Source: Auanema rhodensis
Taxonomy: Eukaryota > Nematoda > Chromadorea > Rhabditida > Rhabditidae
Length of the DNA: 64,000 nucleotides
Assembly: GCA_964057225.1 (NCBI GenBank)
Contig: OZ059898.1
Coordinates: 9,052,001-9,116,000 of the forward strand
Reading direction: 5' to 3'
Program-made: the position numbers and the translations under genes
Part shown: positions 38,733 through 51,300 of the stretch, one piece after another
Position numbering within the stretch: position 1 is the first letter of the stretch
How the letters are laid out: every line of letters starts with the position of its first letter
The notes under the pieces: generated by a model
Told to the model about the DNA's origin: nothing
Database searches by the model: none
Seen by the model: only the letters and a program-made list of their open reading frames with translations

Positions 38733-41700
38733 ATGAATAGCCAAAGTTTTCTGGCTTTTCTTGTGAATTATTTGACACTTTATGTCAACTTTTCTAGGTA
38801 TTTATATATTTTTAATTATCTCAAACTGTTTGTATTATTTTATAGTTGTGGAGAAACACGATCAGTAAGTACTTCATGGGGTGTAGTACGAGGAGAATTG
38901 ATATCTCCAAACGCAGATGATTTACCTCCTGTTGCTCAATATCTTGGAATTCCATATGGAGTTGCTCCAAGTGGACAGGTTTCACAAATTTTTTCTTACA
39001 AAATCATAACCATGTTTTAAAAATTTTAGTTCCGTTTTAATATGGCCATATCAGCTGCCAAATGGACGCATATGCCAAAGGAAGCCAAAAAGCTTTCTCC
39101 AGTATGCTTACAAACTCAAATGCCTGAGCTTAGTGAGACAAGGTATGCATTGAACAATACACCTTAAGAAAATAATTCTGCTCTCTCCGTTATCTAAGCT
39201 CAATCCAACACCCTAAAACTTAAAAAATTGTTTGATTGCAATTGACTTTTCAACCTGAGACTCATAAGCCTTAAAATAAAGCATACCCAGACTATAATAC
39301 TGAGATAGCAGAAAGCTAAAACGAGCTAAAGAATGCAATAAGAAAACCTAATTTTTCTTTTTCTTCCCAGGGCTTTCCAAACAACTTCAGCTCAACGTTT
39401 CGACCATGTTCATAGATTATTGCCAAAATTAAAGGAGCAATCGGAAGACTGTTTATACATGAATTTATATGTTCCTGAACGTTTAGGTATAATTATAAGT
39501 TTAATTTACAAATTAAATATATATTATCAAGAAATTTCGCAACGTGATAATGCTTTACCTGTGATGGTAATTATTCATGGAGATGATTATGGCTGGAATG
39601 CCGGAAATCCATATAATGCTAGTATATTAGCTGCACATTCTCAAATAATTGTTGTAACATTGAATTACCGTCTTGGTGTTTTTGGTAAGTTGCTAATCAT
39701 TTATATTCGATGAGCACACGTATCTCGCCGCTTCAGGATTCCTAGGTCGTTGTGAATCCTCATCGTGTAGTGGAAACAGCGGAATTTCCGATCTTGTATC
39801 AGCTTTAACTATGTTGAACGTTATTCTCCCTTCATTTGGTGGAGATCCCAAAGCTGTGACCCTAATGGGATGGGGATCTGGAGCATCTCTAGTTTCTCTC
39901 CTAATGTCTTCTCCACTCACACAACCTGGACGACGCCTATTCCGCAGGGCAATTCTATTAGATGGAACAGCTTTATCACATTGGGCACTTTGCCATAATC
40001 CGCAACCATATTTCATGCAATTGGCTGAAAATTTAGGAGTACGTTATTACATTAATTTATAAGATCATTCAATAATGCTCAAAACCCAAGAGTGTTTCGT
40101 TCATATTAAAATAAAATGAAATACATATAATATTTTATTTAATTATACTTATATACATCTATTAATTCTTAGATTATCTATATAATTTCAGTGTGTATCT
40201 ATGAATCGTTCAACATCATTCAATGAAGGTGTTGATAGTATATTACGATGTATGCAAGATCATTCATCAGATAATGTTACTAAAGCTGTTCAAAAGATTA
40301 CCGTACCTTCCTTTTTATCAGCTTTTGCTCCCATTGTTGATGGACAGGTATTCATATTATTAATATTCATATGTATTAACTATTTCTTTTGTTACAGTTG
40401 ATTCCAAATAAACCACGGGTTTCATTCTCGGCACAATTTGGATCACTTTTCCGTGAAATTGATTTACTTGTTGGAATAACAACAAATCCAGCTCATCATA
40501 TGTTATCAAATGAGCACTTATTGCAAGGAATAAGCAAAGAGAACAGAGAGAAAATCTTCAGGTTTTCAAATAATTTCTAGATTTATAAATCTATTAATAG
40601 TAATATTTCAGAACATTAGTCAGAAACTTGTATGAATTTCATCGCTCCGAAATTCTGGCTGCCATAAACAATGAATATACAGACTGGAACAATCCAAGAG
40701 TAAATTTTTAATTTAATATATTTTATATGAAATTTTAATTTTAAGAATATCAGAAAAACTTTCATATAAAATTCTTTTGATAGAAAATAATATAACGATA
40801 TATCTATGTACATGAATTTATTTTTTCAATTTCAGGATCATCCAAAATCATTGAGAAATGGTGTTTTAGCTGCTCTGGGTGATGTACTGTTTACAGCCCC
40901 ATTGATAGAAACATTGAGAATGCATTCATCAGATGAGACAAGAAAAGAAGCCAATACATTCATGTAAATATATTTTAAAGAATTATTGATTAAATAAGAA
41001 AAACTATAAAGTTATTATTTCTATTTAGGTTTGTATTTGGTCATGAAACACGTAGTTGGCTAAATGAACAACCAAATAGCGGTATACGAGGATCATTGTC
41101 CGGTGATCATATTCCATATATTTTGGGATATCCATTAAATCGTGGTGATAAAGAAGAAAAAGTATTAACTATTTATTAAATATATTTTATTTTTAAACTT
41201 TTTTTTTCAGTTATATTCTGGATTTAATTCAGAAGATAAAGGAATGTCTAGAGTTATAATGCATTATGTTGGAAATTTTGTTAAATCAGGGTAAAATACA
41301 TAAAAATACAAATATTTATGAATGAATTATCTTTATCTTAGGGATCCAACTAAACCTGCGCCTATGCCACGATCATTTGCTTTGGGCGATACATTCCACT
41401 CAACTGCTTGGCCACAATTTGATGAAAAAACGAGAGAAGCATATCTTGAAATAAGTAATAATTAATATAATTAATATATGTTATTTAATTGTAATTTCAG
41501 CTGATCGTCCTAAAGTTAAAAACTATTATCGTAATGCACAAGTAGGATTTTGGACAGGATTAGTACCTCAACTGCATTTATCAGGTCAAGAAGGATCAAC
41601 TGTTCCTGAGGTTAGTAATATATGTATTTCTAATATTATTATTGTGAAATATTTCCAGGAACATCATTTTTTACCAAATCATATGAAAAGAGATACATTT

Positions 41701-43184
41701 TTTGGTAATGTAAGATCATTTTCTTCATTTCATAATGATCCATTCCCACCTCCACCAATGCCTCCATCACCACCTCCTGAAAATATTAAGAAAAGTACAA
41801 CATGTAAGCTTAATATCATTGATTATATGATTATAATTATCTGTTTTACAGCCAAACCAGCCCCTGTTCAACCAAATAATGGTGAAAATTCGAATATTCA
41901 TCAAGGAAATTACAGTACTATGTTATCAGTAACTATAGCTATTGGATGTGGTTTATTAATATTAAATATATGTATTTTCATGGGATTATATCGTCAAGTA
42001 TAGCATTTTTAGAAGTTTTATTCAAATTTAAATTCTATTTTAGTGTGATAAAACGAAGAAATCAAAGAAAAAGCTTCAATTACAATACCAAACGTATGCT
42101 TCAAATCATGCAGCTGTACCAGATCCATACAACAATTTGAATTCACCCGTGCGTTTCACTATTTTATTTTATTTTTTTTAGTGAAAATGCAAAGTTAAAC
42201 AACTTTCTACTTTCTTGAATCCTTAGTTTGCATCTGCTAACAATACTATTAACTATTTATTCATTAGATAATAACACTTTATTTCCTATTCAATACAATA
42301 ACCTATAACGTTTCCTCAGCTTCATTTTAAGTTTTCAATAATATCACTTTCAACCTTTTTTTTTGTTTTATTTTATTTTTAACACAACTTTCTAATTATT
42401 CAGTTATCGTTGATGCCCCCACCACCACCACCTTTGGTTCAACAACACTCTGGTCAAATGGCGACATCCCAACAACCATTAAACTCTCTTCATGATGAAC
42501 TATTTGATCGTTCATTATATATGACAAATCAACCCACTAATACCACTTCATCATCCTGTGTTTTACCACCTCCACAGCCAATGTCGTCATCAGTATGTGG
42601 AGGAAGTCTTCCGCGACATTCATTTCAGGAACAGGCATGTGCATGTGTTCTCAATTTCTTAATATTAAAACAAATATCAATCATGTTACTATGTTTTGAT
42701 TATAAATACAACTTAATAACATGATATTCAATTTTGCTTACAATTATCCTTTGTGCTTTTCTTTTTTTTATTTTTTTTTTGAAACTATTTGAATCAATTA
42801 GTTCAATTTTTCATATATTAGAAAGAAAGTCCTTTGTTAAATATGTCAAAGTCCGGTCTATTGTCACAAATGGCACGAGCACACTAACCGATAGTCATTT
42901 CTGTTTAGACTAAAATCTAATATTCTCTTATAGTTTTGAAATGATTACAGAAAGGATTATCAACTTGTTGCACCTAGCATGAAATATGTTATTCACCCCT
43001 TATTCTTTAGCTTCAGGAACCTTTACTGGCTGCTTCACATAAAGCTTCATCAGCTGGTATTAGAAGTGGAGTATCTCCTACATGTCCACGTCATGGTCGA
43101 GCAGCATTATCAGCCGTCCAATCATCATCAAGGGGCAATAGTCTTGTTTCAAGTCAAACACCACTCGAAGAAATACAAGTTTAG
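38733..43184 (+). CDS. nlg-1: Neuroligin, synaptic adhesion protein
   Basis: Postsynaptic adhesion protein that binds neurexin. About 17 exons; first ATG 24 bp after a TATTACAG acceptor. Residues 1-22 look like a signal peptide. An alpha/beta-hydrolase ectodomain follows: TSWGVVRGELIS, AQYLGIPYGVAP, SEDCLYMNLYVPE, VMVIIHGDDYGWNAGN, VTLNYRLGVFG. The elbow is GWGSGA, so the esterase Ser is Gly, and the catalytic-His site reads LSGDHIPY, so that His is gone too; the fold is therefore non-enzymatic, as in neuroligins. DGTALSHWAL is a neuroligin hallmark. A Pro-rich stalk (FPPPPMPPSPPP) precedes one membrane helix (MLSVTIAIGCGLLILNICIF, about 41920-41980). The cytoplasmic tail is Pro- and Ser-rich and ends EIQV, a class II-like PDZ ligand. 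The last intron appears to be GC-AG (donor at 42634, acceptor 43018); otherwise the tail would end early. AATAAA at 43432. Confidence 0.94.
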
Positions 43185-44024
43185 GATTTGGTTGGATTTT
43201 CTATTTTTGAAAACTTTGTTGTTTTAAATTATTTTCATTCAAAACAAATGTATTCAAGCAATTTAGTTCATAACTATGTGCCTATATGATGATGTCATCA
43301 ATAACATTATCTTGCAACTTTTTCTTTTGATATATCCAATATTTCTACTTAATTTGAGATCTACGCTTCTTATCTTTCATAATAGATATCAAGTAATTTG
43401 ATGAAAAAGTTAAAAGTATAGGCATCATTCCAATAAAATTAAATTACAAAGTCATGTAGAACCCACATTTAACTCCAGAAATTACTTTTTTCTTCCTTAT
43501 CCATCAATCAATTAACTAAATTTTGTATATATTTTGAAAAAGACAATTATCGAGAAAGGGTACAATCACATACATTTGATTTTTTTTTTCGTAATAACAA
43601 GTTTTTTGTGTCTTTAATAAGTTTTTTATTGTTTGATCTCTTTTAAATAATTTTGAAACCAAGAAACCCTTACAAAGTCTTTCTTCGTGAGTTTATAATT
43701 AACCTAGATCTTTTTATCTCTGGTACACTCAATCAAAAACAAATATGCTCTAAGTTTTACTTGTTATATTATATTCTATTCTAGCTTTAAACATTCTATT
43801 TTCAAAACTTTCATAACAATTGATTGTATGATTAATAAACACATTTTTGTTTTATTTTATTAAATGTTTTGTATGAATCAACATCTAAAATTGATATATT
43901 ATTGAAGGTCATACCTAGTATTTTGATATTATAAGATGAACTTTGAAAAATAATAAATATATTTAAACAAACTTTTAATATGAATATAGAAAATATTTTT
44001 TGAAACAAGAAAAACAATGAAAAA
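43185..44024. other. Convergent 3' spacer, nlg-1 and orphan receptor
   Basis: AT-rich DNA of 840 bp between two stop codons. A plus-strand AATAAA at 43432-43437 fits nlg-1; minus-strand AATAAA signals around 43846-43860 fit the receptor. No gene seen. Confidence 0.5.
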
Positions 44025-45711
44025 TTAATGAATAGAAGACATCATTTGATGTTGTTTCTGTCTTTGAGCCATGATCGTTCGCATGGTCTCAGTGTTGTAA
44101 TCAACATAATCATCACGAGAACAACATATAATTGACCAAATACGTCCTAGCCAGTTACTTACCTTAAATAAGTATTATTAGATAATTATAAATCAATCTA
44201 AAGTTTATAAACTATACCAAAATTCGGTAGTGTCGAACAAAAATTAAAAGTAAAAGAGGAAAATATAATGGCATTACATGAATTATCCAAAATGCTACCT
44301 AAAAATAGTTCAAAATAGTTAATTTAACATGAATCTACTAACCCATTGAGCCCATTCAAATATTTCTGATAATAGTTCATCTCCTGTTTGACTACCAGTT
44401 ACAATTACAAATTGAAAATTTGTTTCTAACAGAAGAATAAAAAGAAATGTTCTTGTGAAAATGTCGATACTTGATTGAAATAACACAAGAAGGGGTAAAC
44501 CTCTAAAATAAAATTATTATTATTAATTAAAATATTTTTATATTAAATCTACTTTTACATCGATGTATATATACATAGATGTATTCATTTTAAATTTATT
44601 TTAATCAGAAGTCCACTGATTATATAGAAATAGCAAAATATTGGTATAAAGCTGTTCGTTCTTGTTTAATTTAATTAAAAAATCTTCAAAGACTCGAACC
44701 GACTAAGTGATGACGTCATGCGAGATTCGAACACTGATGGAGTAGTGGAGCATAATGGTCGAATACAACTGATGAGACTGAATAAAAAATTCAGAAGTGA
44801 TGGACAAAGTAGTAAAAATAATCTGAAAAGTTTATATTATTTTAATTAAAACTTAAAAGTTTCAACTTATTTCTTACCTACAAAACAAAGCTATTTCAGA
44901 TGTAAAAAGAAAATTAATTGTATTAAAATCAAGTATTGTCCATGTTAATATGTAAGGAATAACAACAATGCAGAATTTTAAAAAACAGTTATCCACAAAT
45001 GGAGAATAATTCTGAAAATAGTTAGATTTAACCTCAAAATTAAATTTTTTTATGAATATACATGAAATAAATTTAAATATCTATCAAATGATATTGCAAG
45101 AAGTAATAAAGATATTATAGATAATAAGTTGTTTATCGTCTGATGTAATAGAAATGTCCATAAGCCTTGAATGAGAGGCCAGTCTTTTGATTCCATGAAA
45201 TCAATTAGAACTTCTGAATGTTTTGCCTGAATAGAGAATTTCAAAGCCAATTTGTTTATCTAAGTATATAGTTATTCTCACATCAACTGTGGAATCTGGG
45301 TCAAATATTTGTAAATAGGTAAGAATTCCAGTAAATAATAGTGACCATAGCAATAACGTCGTTAACAATGTAGCTATTAGTAATTTAACTCTTAAAAAAA
45401 ATTTTAAATTTTAAAAAAATTGATTTTTTGAAACTTCATGCTCCTTTTACGATATGGTTGACGATGTATAGAATATAGTATTGTTGAATTAATGATAACA
45501 CTTAAGCCATATATAGAAAATAGAATAATATATCCATATGATGAGAAATTTCCAAATAAATAAGATGTCAGATTCCAAGTAGTACTTAAATATATTTATT
45601 ATTTAATATAAATATAATCTAAATATACCTGTTATATTTTGTATAAGTTAATAAATAATCTGAAATCCATATAGTATCTTCCTGTATTCCATCAAATACA
45701 GATAAATTCAT
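44025..45711 (-). CDS. Orphan seven-transmembrane receptor (rhodopsin-like GPCR)
   Basis: Predicted G-protein-coupled receptor in about eight exons. The N-terminus has NLS, NLT and NFS glycosylation sites. Seven hydrophobic helices can be followed: YIILFSIYGLSVIINSTIL; LLIATLLTTLLLWSLLFTGI; TINNLLSIISLLLLAISF; FLKFCIVVIPYILTWTI; LLCPSLLNFLFSLI; LLVLFQSSIDIFTRTFLFIL; VAFWIIHVMPLYFPLLLLIF. Helix 3 ends with FDRYLNLF, the DRY motif of rhodopsin-type receptors. Helix 7 has a Pro but no NPxxY. The tail holds WLGRIWSIICCSRDD, with a Cys pair that could be palmitoylated, and ends QRQKQHQMMSSIH. The junction between helices 5 and 6 (about 44520-44705) is uncertain: the donor is weak. I cannot place it in a named nematode chemoreceptor or neuropeptide receptor class. 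Its ligand is unknown. Confidence 0.72.
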
Positions 45712-47194
45712 TTTAGCTTTTGTTTATGATAAGTTGATAAGAATCTACAAGAATAAAATATTAATTGAAATCAATTTTTAATAAAAAAATATGTAAAATA
45801 TATAAATAGTAGTTTGATGAATGAATGACCTTATCCTCAAAGAGATTAATAAAAGGGAGGAGAGTTGGATATAATATTCAGGTCGAAAAGAGTGGTTAAG
45901 CACATGATTATCTTGTAAATGCTTGTTAATGATCTGTCAAATGAAATATCATAGTTTCAACAATGTTCTTATAACAATAGATAAAAATATATTTCTTTTC
46001 AAATATAAATATTTCATTTAATATTTCATTGATTAAAATTTTTAAAATAATATGCAATATTGTATTGAATCAGATGTTTTGATGATTTTTTTACAAACAA
46101 ACTTTTGGTATAAGGAGAAAAAATTCAAATTCATACATAAAACACAAATATAGTCAATATGGCAGTTTTGATAATTACTGTCGTTTGGCCGATTAACCAA
46201 TCCAACCCATCCAAAATCCGGATATGGCACTATTTCTGCCCTCGTATCGGATTTTCTACATGATTATACATATGCATAGTTAGACATAAACAACAATAAA
46301 ATACTACTTAGAAGTTTAATAAATATATAAAAAAGAAAAATAATTTTGAAACTGAATAGGAAAGAAAAATAAACAAATTGCGAAGATTTTGAACGATATT
46401 TCAACAAATACAATAAAACATCATCCATTTTTCAACATTTTCTTTGCTTCTTTATATGACTCATATACAATTCACCTTTACCTCTTCATTCATGTGTCTC
46501 AACCATCCAGTATTTCTCATCCTCGCTTCTCTTATTCATTTTACTAGTCTCGCTTACAATCTCATCGTTTGGACAGCCTTACACAAGTCTTCTCCAGGTT
46601 TTCCATTTTTTCTTTTCTATGTATTGCTGCTATTGAGTCAAGATCATAGCCTTGAATAGCATGAAATCTAGCTTTAGATACTGTTATAAGCCAACGCGGA
46701 AAACAGAAAACGAGAGGACGTAAAGTAAGCCAAATTGAAAAGAACGCAGTAGAAATCGAGCTAACTGACTATGTGAGAGGAATACCGGTTTTACTTCTTT
46801 TGCATGTTTCAAGAATCTCTCATACATTTCTAATTTTCTTATAAGAAGAGGTACATATACAAGATACACAAGATTCATACTATGTATAAACATATCTGCA
46901 TATAGTATATACTCATATACACATATTATCTATAATAATGATGTAATCAATATATAAATTTAATATTTTATAATTAAAAATATTTTTAATTCTATATATA
47001 TATATATATATATATATAGTTAATATTTATTATTATAACTACAATATCACAAACTAAAAACTATTTGAATACCAAAATGCGTATATTATATATAATATCA
47101 TCTCATAGAAAATTAATATTTTAAGTTATTAAATGATCATGATAAGCTCATCGAATTTCAGAAAATATTTTTTTTTCTTAAAACAAGTTAATAT
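45712..47194. other. Intergenic DNA, 1.5 kb
   Basis: Spacer between two minus-strand genes, too long for a typical nematode operon gap. It has a (TA)n tract at 46996-47017 and a pyrimidine-rich patch at 46420-46680. No gene supported. Confidence 0.5.
46996..47017. repeat. (TA)n microsatellite
   Basis: Eleven TA units in the 3' flank of the Mpv17 gene. Confidence 0.9.
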
Positions 47195-48399
47195 CTAAAG
47201 TTTCTTTTCTATAACATTGACATCGTTATGCTTGATGAATGATAGCATACAGTTATACATTAGACTAACAACATTCACATAAATGACACGAACTGAATTA
47301 GGCAGAAAATAGAAGTTGAGCAGTTGAGCTGGAGGCCAGATTGCAAAGTCTACCTATAATTTCAAAAAACATTATAATCACAATTAGTGTTTTAGCTTTA
47401 CTTTCCAAATGTGCCACATTTTGTCTTGGTATTCGTAAAAAGCTCGACGATATCCATTTCCTTCAATCAAACCCGCAACTAAAATTATTTTAAATCTATT
47501 CAATTTAGTAAATTAATTGACTACTAACCAATAAAAAAAGTACAAGAAAAAACTGGAATGAATGATGTATCCCAAAATAGTTTTTTCATCACAATTTTAT
47601 TATAAGAACCACTAAATCGGCGAGAATCAAGAATACGATAGAATCCATGAAGCATTGGAGCTACAACAAGACCAACTGCAGACATTCGTACTAAAAAAAT
47701 AAAAAATTCAATTAAAACTAACTAAGACTTAATTAATTTGTATTTTCAATATTACAGCTAGATTTCAAATTTCGTTGTTTAACTTGCATCGTTTTTCAAA
47801 AATAATGAATGATTATATTGTTATATTGCATGATCTGTGAATGTTGCTTTAGTTGTATTGAATGTGAAAATTACTTAAAAAATTGTTTTTCTTTAAGCCT
47901 AAGAAGCACTGAAAAGAGAGCTTTCCTTAATTTCCCAGTGGACACATTGCATGTTCTAATCTTTCTCATTGCTTAAAAAGCTCTCTAAGAGACACATAAT
48001 GCTTCTTTGGACCTGCGTCATACTTTGATTACTTTATTTCTTTTTTTTTTTCAAAAATTTCAATATTTGTCTTTTTTTTGTCAACGTATCTTCTACAATT
48101 TAGAAAAAAATCTGATTTAAACGAACGAGGAAGAATTTTTTTTTAAATTTCAAACTCAACCTGTTCTTCTCCAATCCCATCCATTTATTTTCATATCACC
48201 GTTAATACATTGTTGCAAAACATCTGCAACTCCTATTTGAGCACAACTAGTTGCTGTATTAGTAACTAATAAATGTCGAGAAAGTAATACTTTGTATAAA
48301 TTCTGAAAAGATTTTCAAATGGAATTTAACTTGATGGAGATAATGGGTATATAGTATTCCGCAATAGATAGAGCAAAAGCTTACCCAAAGTTGTTTCAT
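47195..48399 (-). CDS. Mpv17/PMP22-family membrane protein
   Basis: About 185 residues in five exons: MKQLW at 48399-48385, 48302-48161, about 47692-47528, then two 3' exons to TAG at 47195. The family are small four-helix proteins of the inner mitochondrial or peroxisomal membrane (MPV17, MPV17L2, PXMP2). Diagnostic features are the N-terminal YKVLLSRHLLVTNTATSCA, QIGVADVLQQ, the middle VGLVVAPMLHGFYRILD and the signature AIWPPAQLLNFYFLPNSVRV before the last helix (the family's W-P-x-x-Q-x-x-N-F pattern). Length is usual for the family. Intron 2 (47693-48160) is large for this window and contains an inverted repeat. From memory C. elegans has Mpv17 genes on X, including one on the cosmid of nck-1 (ZK470), so this could be conserved linkage; unverified. 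MPV17 proteins influence mitochondrial DNA maintenance or channel activity; which applies here is unknown. Confidence 0.92.
47900..48008. repeat. Imperfect inverted repeat in Mpv17 intron
   Basis: Left arm 47900-47930 (AAGAAGCACT, then AGAGAGCTTT, then TTAA) is mirrored by right arm 47973-48007 (TTAAAAAGCTCTCT, then TGCTTCTT), about 20 paired bases on each arm with small bulges and a loop of some 43 bases. It could form a hairpin in the pre-mRNA or be the remnant of a small inverted-repeat element. Confidence 0.5.
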
Positions 48400-51300
48400 A
48401 AGAAAATGAGATTACAAGGACATTTAAATTCTATAAAAATGATTTTCAACATTGAGAGGACTTTAAAACTTGGCAGATAACCAACCTGTTCAATATATTT
48501 ATTTAAATGCAATTGATTAAAGTTGATCACGTGTCTTACGTGAATTTCTCTCGAACACCTAGCAGAAGATTATTAAGAGAGAATTCGACTGACTGAAAAA
48601 TAAATATAAAGCATAAATATAACATAGACAAGGTTCAAAATAACAATGAAAAGTAAACAACGACAGTCAGTCATTCTTTAATTAAAAATTTCGTTTTAAT
48701 ATATAGACATGTATATATACATATATGATTTATGAATATATGTTTAAGAAATGGTTAGCATTAAAATAATAAGGTGTTCGATTAACTAGGCTGAAAATCT
48801 CGAGAGCAAATCTGATGAAAAATAGGAAGAGGGTGGGACAGCTGAAAGATGAGAGACTTCTGAGTGAACCAGCAAACCAGAAGATGTAGTAGTAGAAGAG
48901 CTAAAGAAATGAATTAGCTATTTCAACCCACACCCCTTTTACCCTCCTCTCTAATGCTGTCTTTTCCCCTCAATGCTGATCTTTATAACCTTCTCTCTAT
49001 CTCCTTTCACTTTCTCCCTCTCTTTACCTCCCTACTCACTCTCTATTACTTTAAAGGGTCAGTTATGTTCTTTAAAACAGAATTGGTTCATTATTCCATA
49101 TAGACAAGACTTCTAAGTCTCTGTTCTTTTTCTTGCTAGTATTCAGAAGCTTTCTAATTTCACGACGAATACCAATGGAATTAGTTTGATGAGTGAGAAA
49201 GAATGTAGATGCGCTGATGATCATCACCATTAAGATTTAGATCAAATTCAAGTTTAAATTTAATTGAAATTGATATCAGGCTGAGAATAAAAATCTCACT
49301 AATTTCGAACTGTACTTCTTTTATGCATCATCATTTCAAAATTTAAGTTTATAGATACAAAACAATAAAGAAATTGAAGTAGCACACATGTAAACAAACT
49401 GACTACAAAACGAATATCTCAAGGTTGCGAAAAGAGTACTGATTACACTTTTTTGTCACTAATACTTTAAAAAAATACATTTAATTTATTAATTTATAAA
49501 ATATTTAAATATATAACTTCATAGATAGTATGTTATAAAACAAGAAAAAATAACAAAAAAAAAGAATCTTAGTCATTATACAAAAAATAAACATTTATGA
49601 AATGTGGATTGAAAATATAATAATTTATAAAATATATATTATCCAATATATAATATATATTTATAAATATAAAGTATATATGAAAAAAAACTTCAATTAT
49701 TAAAAATTTACTTACAATAGATTGATCATAATGAAGAAAACAATAACGAAGAAAGTAAAGCTTTTAATGCATTTGTCTTTTATCAGCTTATATAAATATT
49801 TAGTTTTTGTTTTATTAAACCAAAAACATCTTCAAATATGTTTTTCTTTTTTACTTTCTGAAGTAAAAGATTTATTATGTTTCAACATGTTACTTCAATT
49901 ATAATTTAGTTTTTTTAAGAAATGTTCATTTCTAACAGAAATGATAGTTCAATAGAACCTTGATCATTATATTAAGAATATTGTCATTTAAATCCCGAAA
50001 GTTTTAAAGAATTTTCTACTAATTCGTTGAAATTGGAAAACATTTCTACTTTTCTTTTTTCATTCTTTCTATCGTATTAGAAATTAATTAATGGATACAT
50101 TTATTACGATCCATGAATCTCGTCTTCTTGACTTTAATCAAAATGCCATATCGGACTAAACCTAATCATTTTCATTTCTTGATTTTCTCTCATATCATCC
50201 TCCTCTTAACATTTCTTCTTTTCCTCTTTTGCAATCCTTTGTGACTCTCTCTCTCTCTCTACAAATTTCTCACTTTCTTCTCAGAAGAGGTCATGTTTTG
50301 CCCTAAATGGACAAGTGATTTACTACTCAAAACCCCCAAATTCGAATGTAAACTTTATTTTGTGTAAAATTTTAGTTCCAAATATTCTTAACTAAGCTGC
50401 ATCTAGTTTATTTTTGTATTTCAATTATTCGTGTTTCTATTATTGTAAAAACTTTTTATTTCTTCAAAAAAAAATGTTAGAATTCGCTTTACGCTTTAAA
50501 CGTCGCTACAAAAAATACAGATGCTTAACACGAAATTATACAAGTCACAACCACCTGTCCGAGAAACCGGCCTTTTTACTGATCATAGTCATTGAATGTT
50601 CCGCTAGTAACACGGATGAACAAGAAAGATTCCTGTGTGTTATGACCATTGTCAAAACCCCTATCTATTGATATCCTGTGGTGTTCATAAGAAGACTATT
50701 CTTCAAGATGAATTCCATTAGTTGAACTGTGGTATTCTGCCCAAGATGTTAGCCAATATAGTAGTTTGACAATAGTATTGGAATACTGAAGTGCTTAATT
50801 TCAGCTATGATAATGCCGAATCGTTTTGTAATTGCAGTAAAAGTTTGACTATATATCTAACTAACGGGATATGAAATGTTTATATCAACTGACCTCGTTA
50901 CATGCAGACAGTCTGTTTTTGTCTTAGTTTTCTTTCCCTTTTTTTTGTATTTTTCCATTCTGAATTATGCACGTCAATCAGTATGTATTCCGAAGACAAC
51001 TAGTAGTAAACTCCATCAAATCTCAGCAACGGCCTTCAGATGCTGCGTTTCGAAGTTAGTGTCGTCTATTCTAGGGTCAAACAAGATGTACCAATTATAC
51101 TGAAAGTTCTATATCGTTTTCTAATTCAATATTCCATTACCAACAGCTTTATTTATTATTTTTTCAATCAAATTCACCTAACACTTATCTTTCAAATTCT
51201 TAACTGAAATCTTCAATATATTTATCTTTACCTCACATTCTTCAAATTTCGACCAGAAAGCAGCATTCCCATCATGATGACTGTCAGTCATGTCTTTTCT

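Noticed and set aside
39693-40016. Antisense open frame of 107 codons
   Set aside because: It is the opposite-strand shadow of nlg-1 exons encoding the hydrolase elbow region.
44680-44745. Two tRNA B-box-like motifs (GTTCGAATC and GTTCGAGTC, minus strand)
   Set aside because: No matching A box, acceptor stem or anticodon arm; they fall at an exon-intron boundary of the receptor gene.
45712-48399. Receptor and Mpv17 genes as a nematode operon
   Set aside because: The gap between them is about 1.5 kb, much longer than the roughly 100-400 bp usual in nematode operons, and functions are unrelated.
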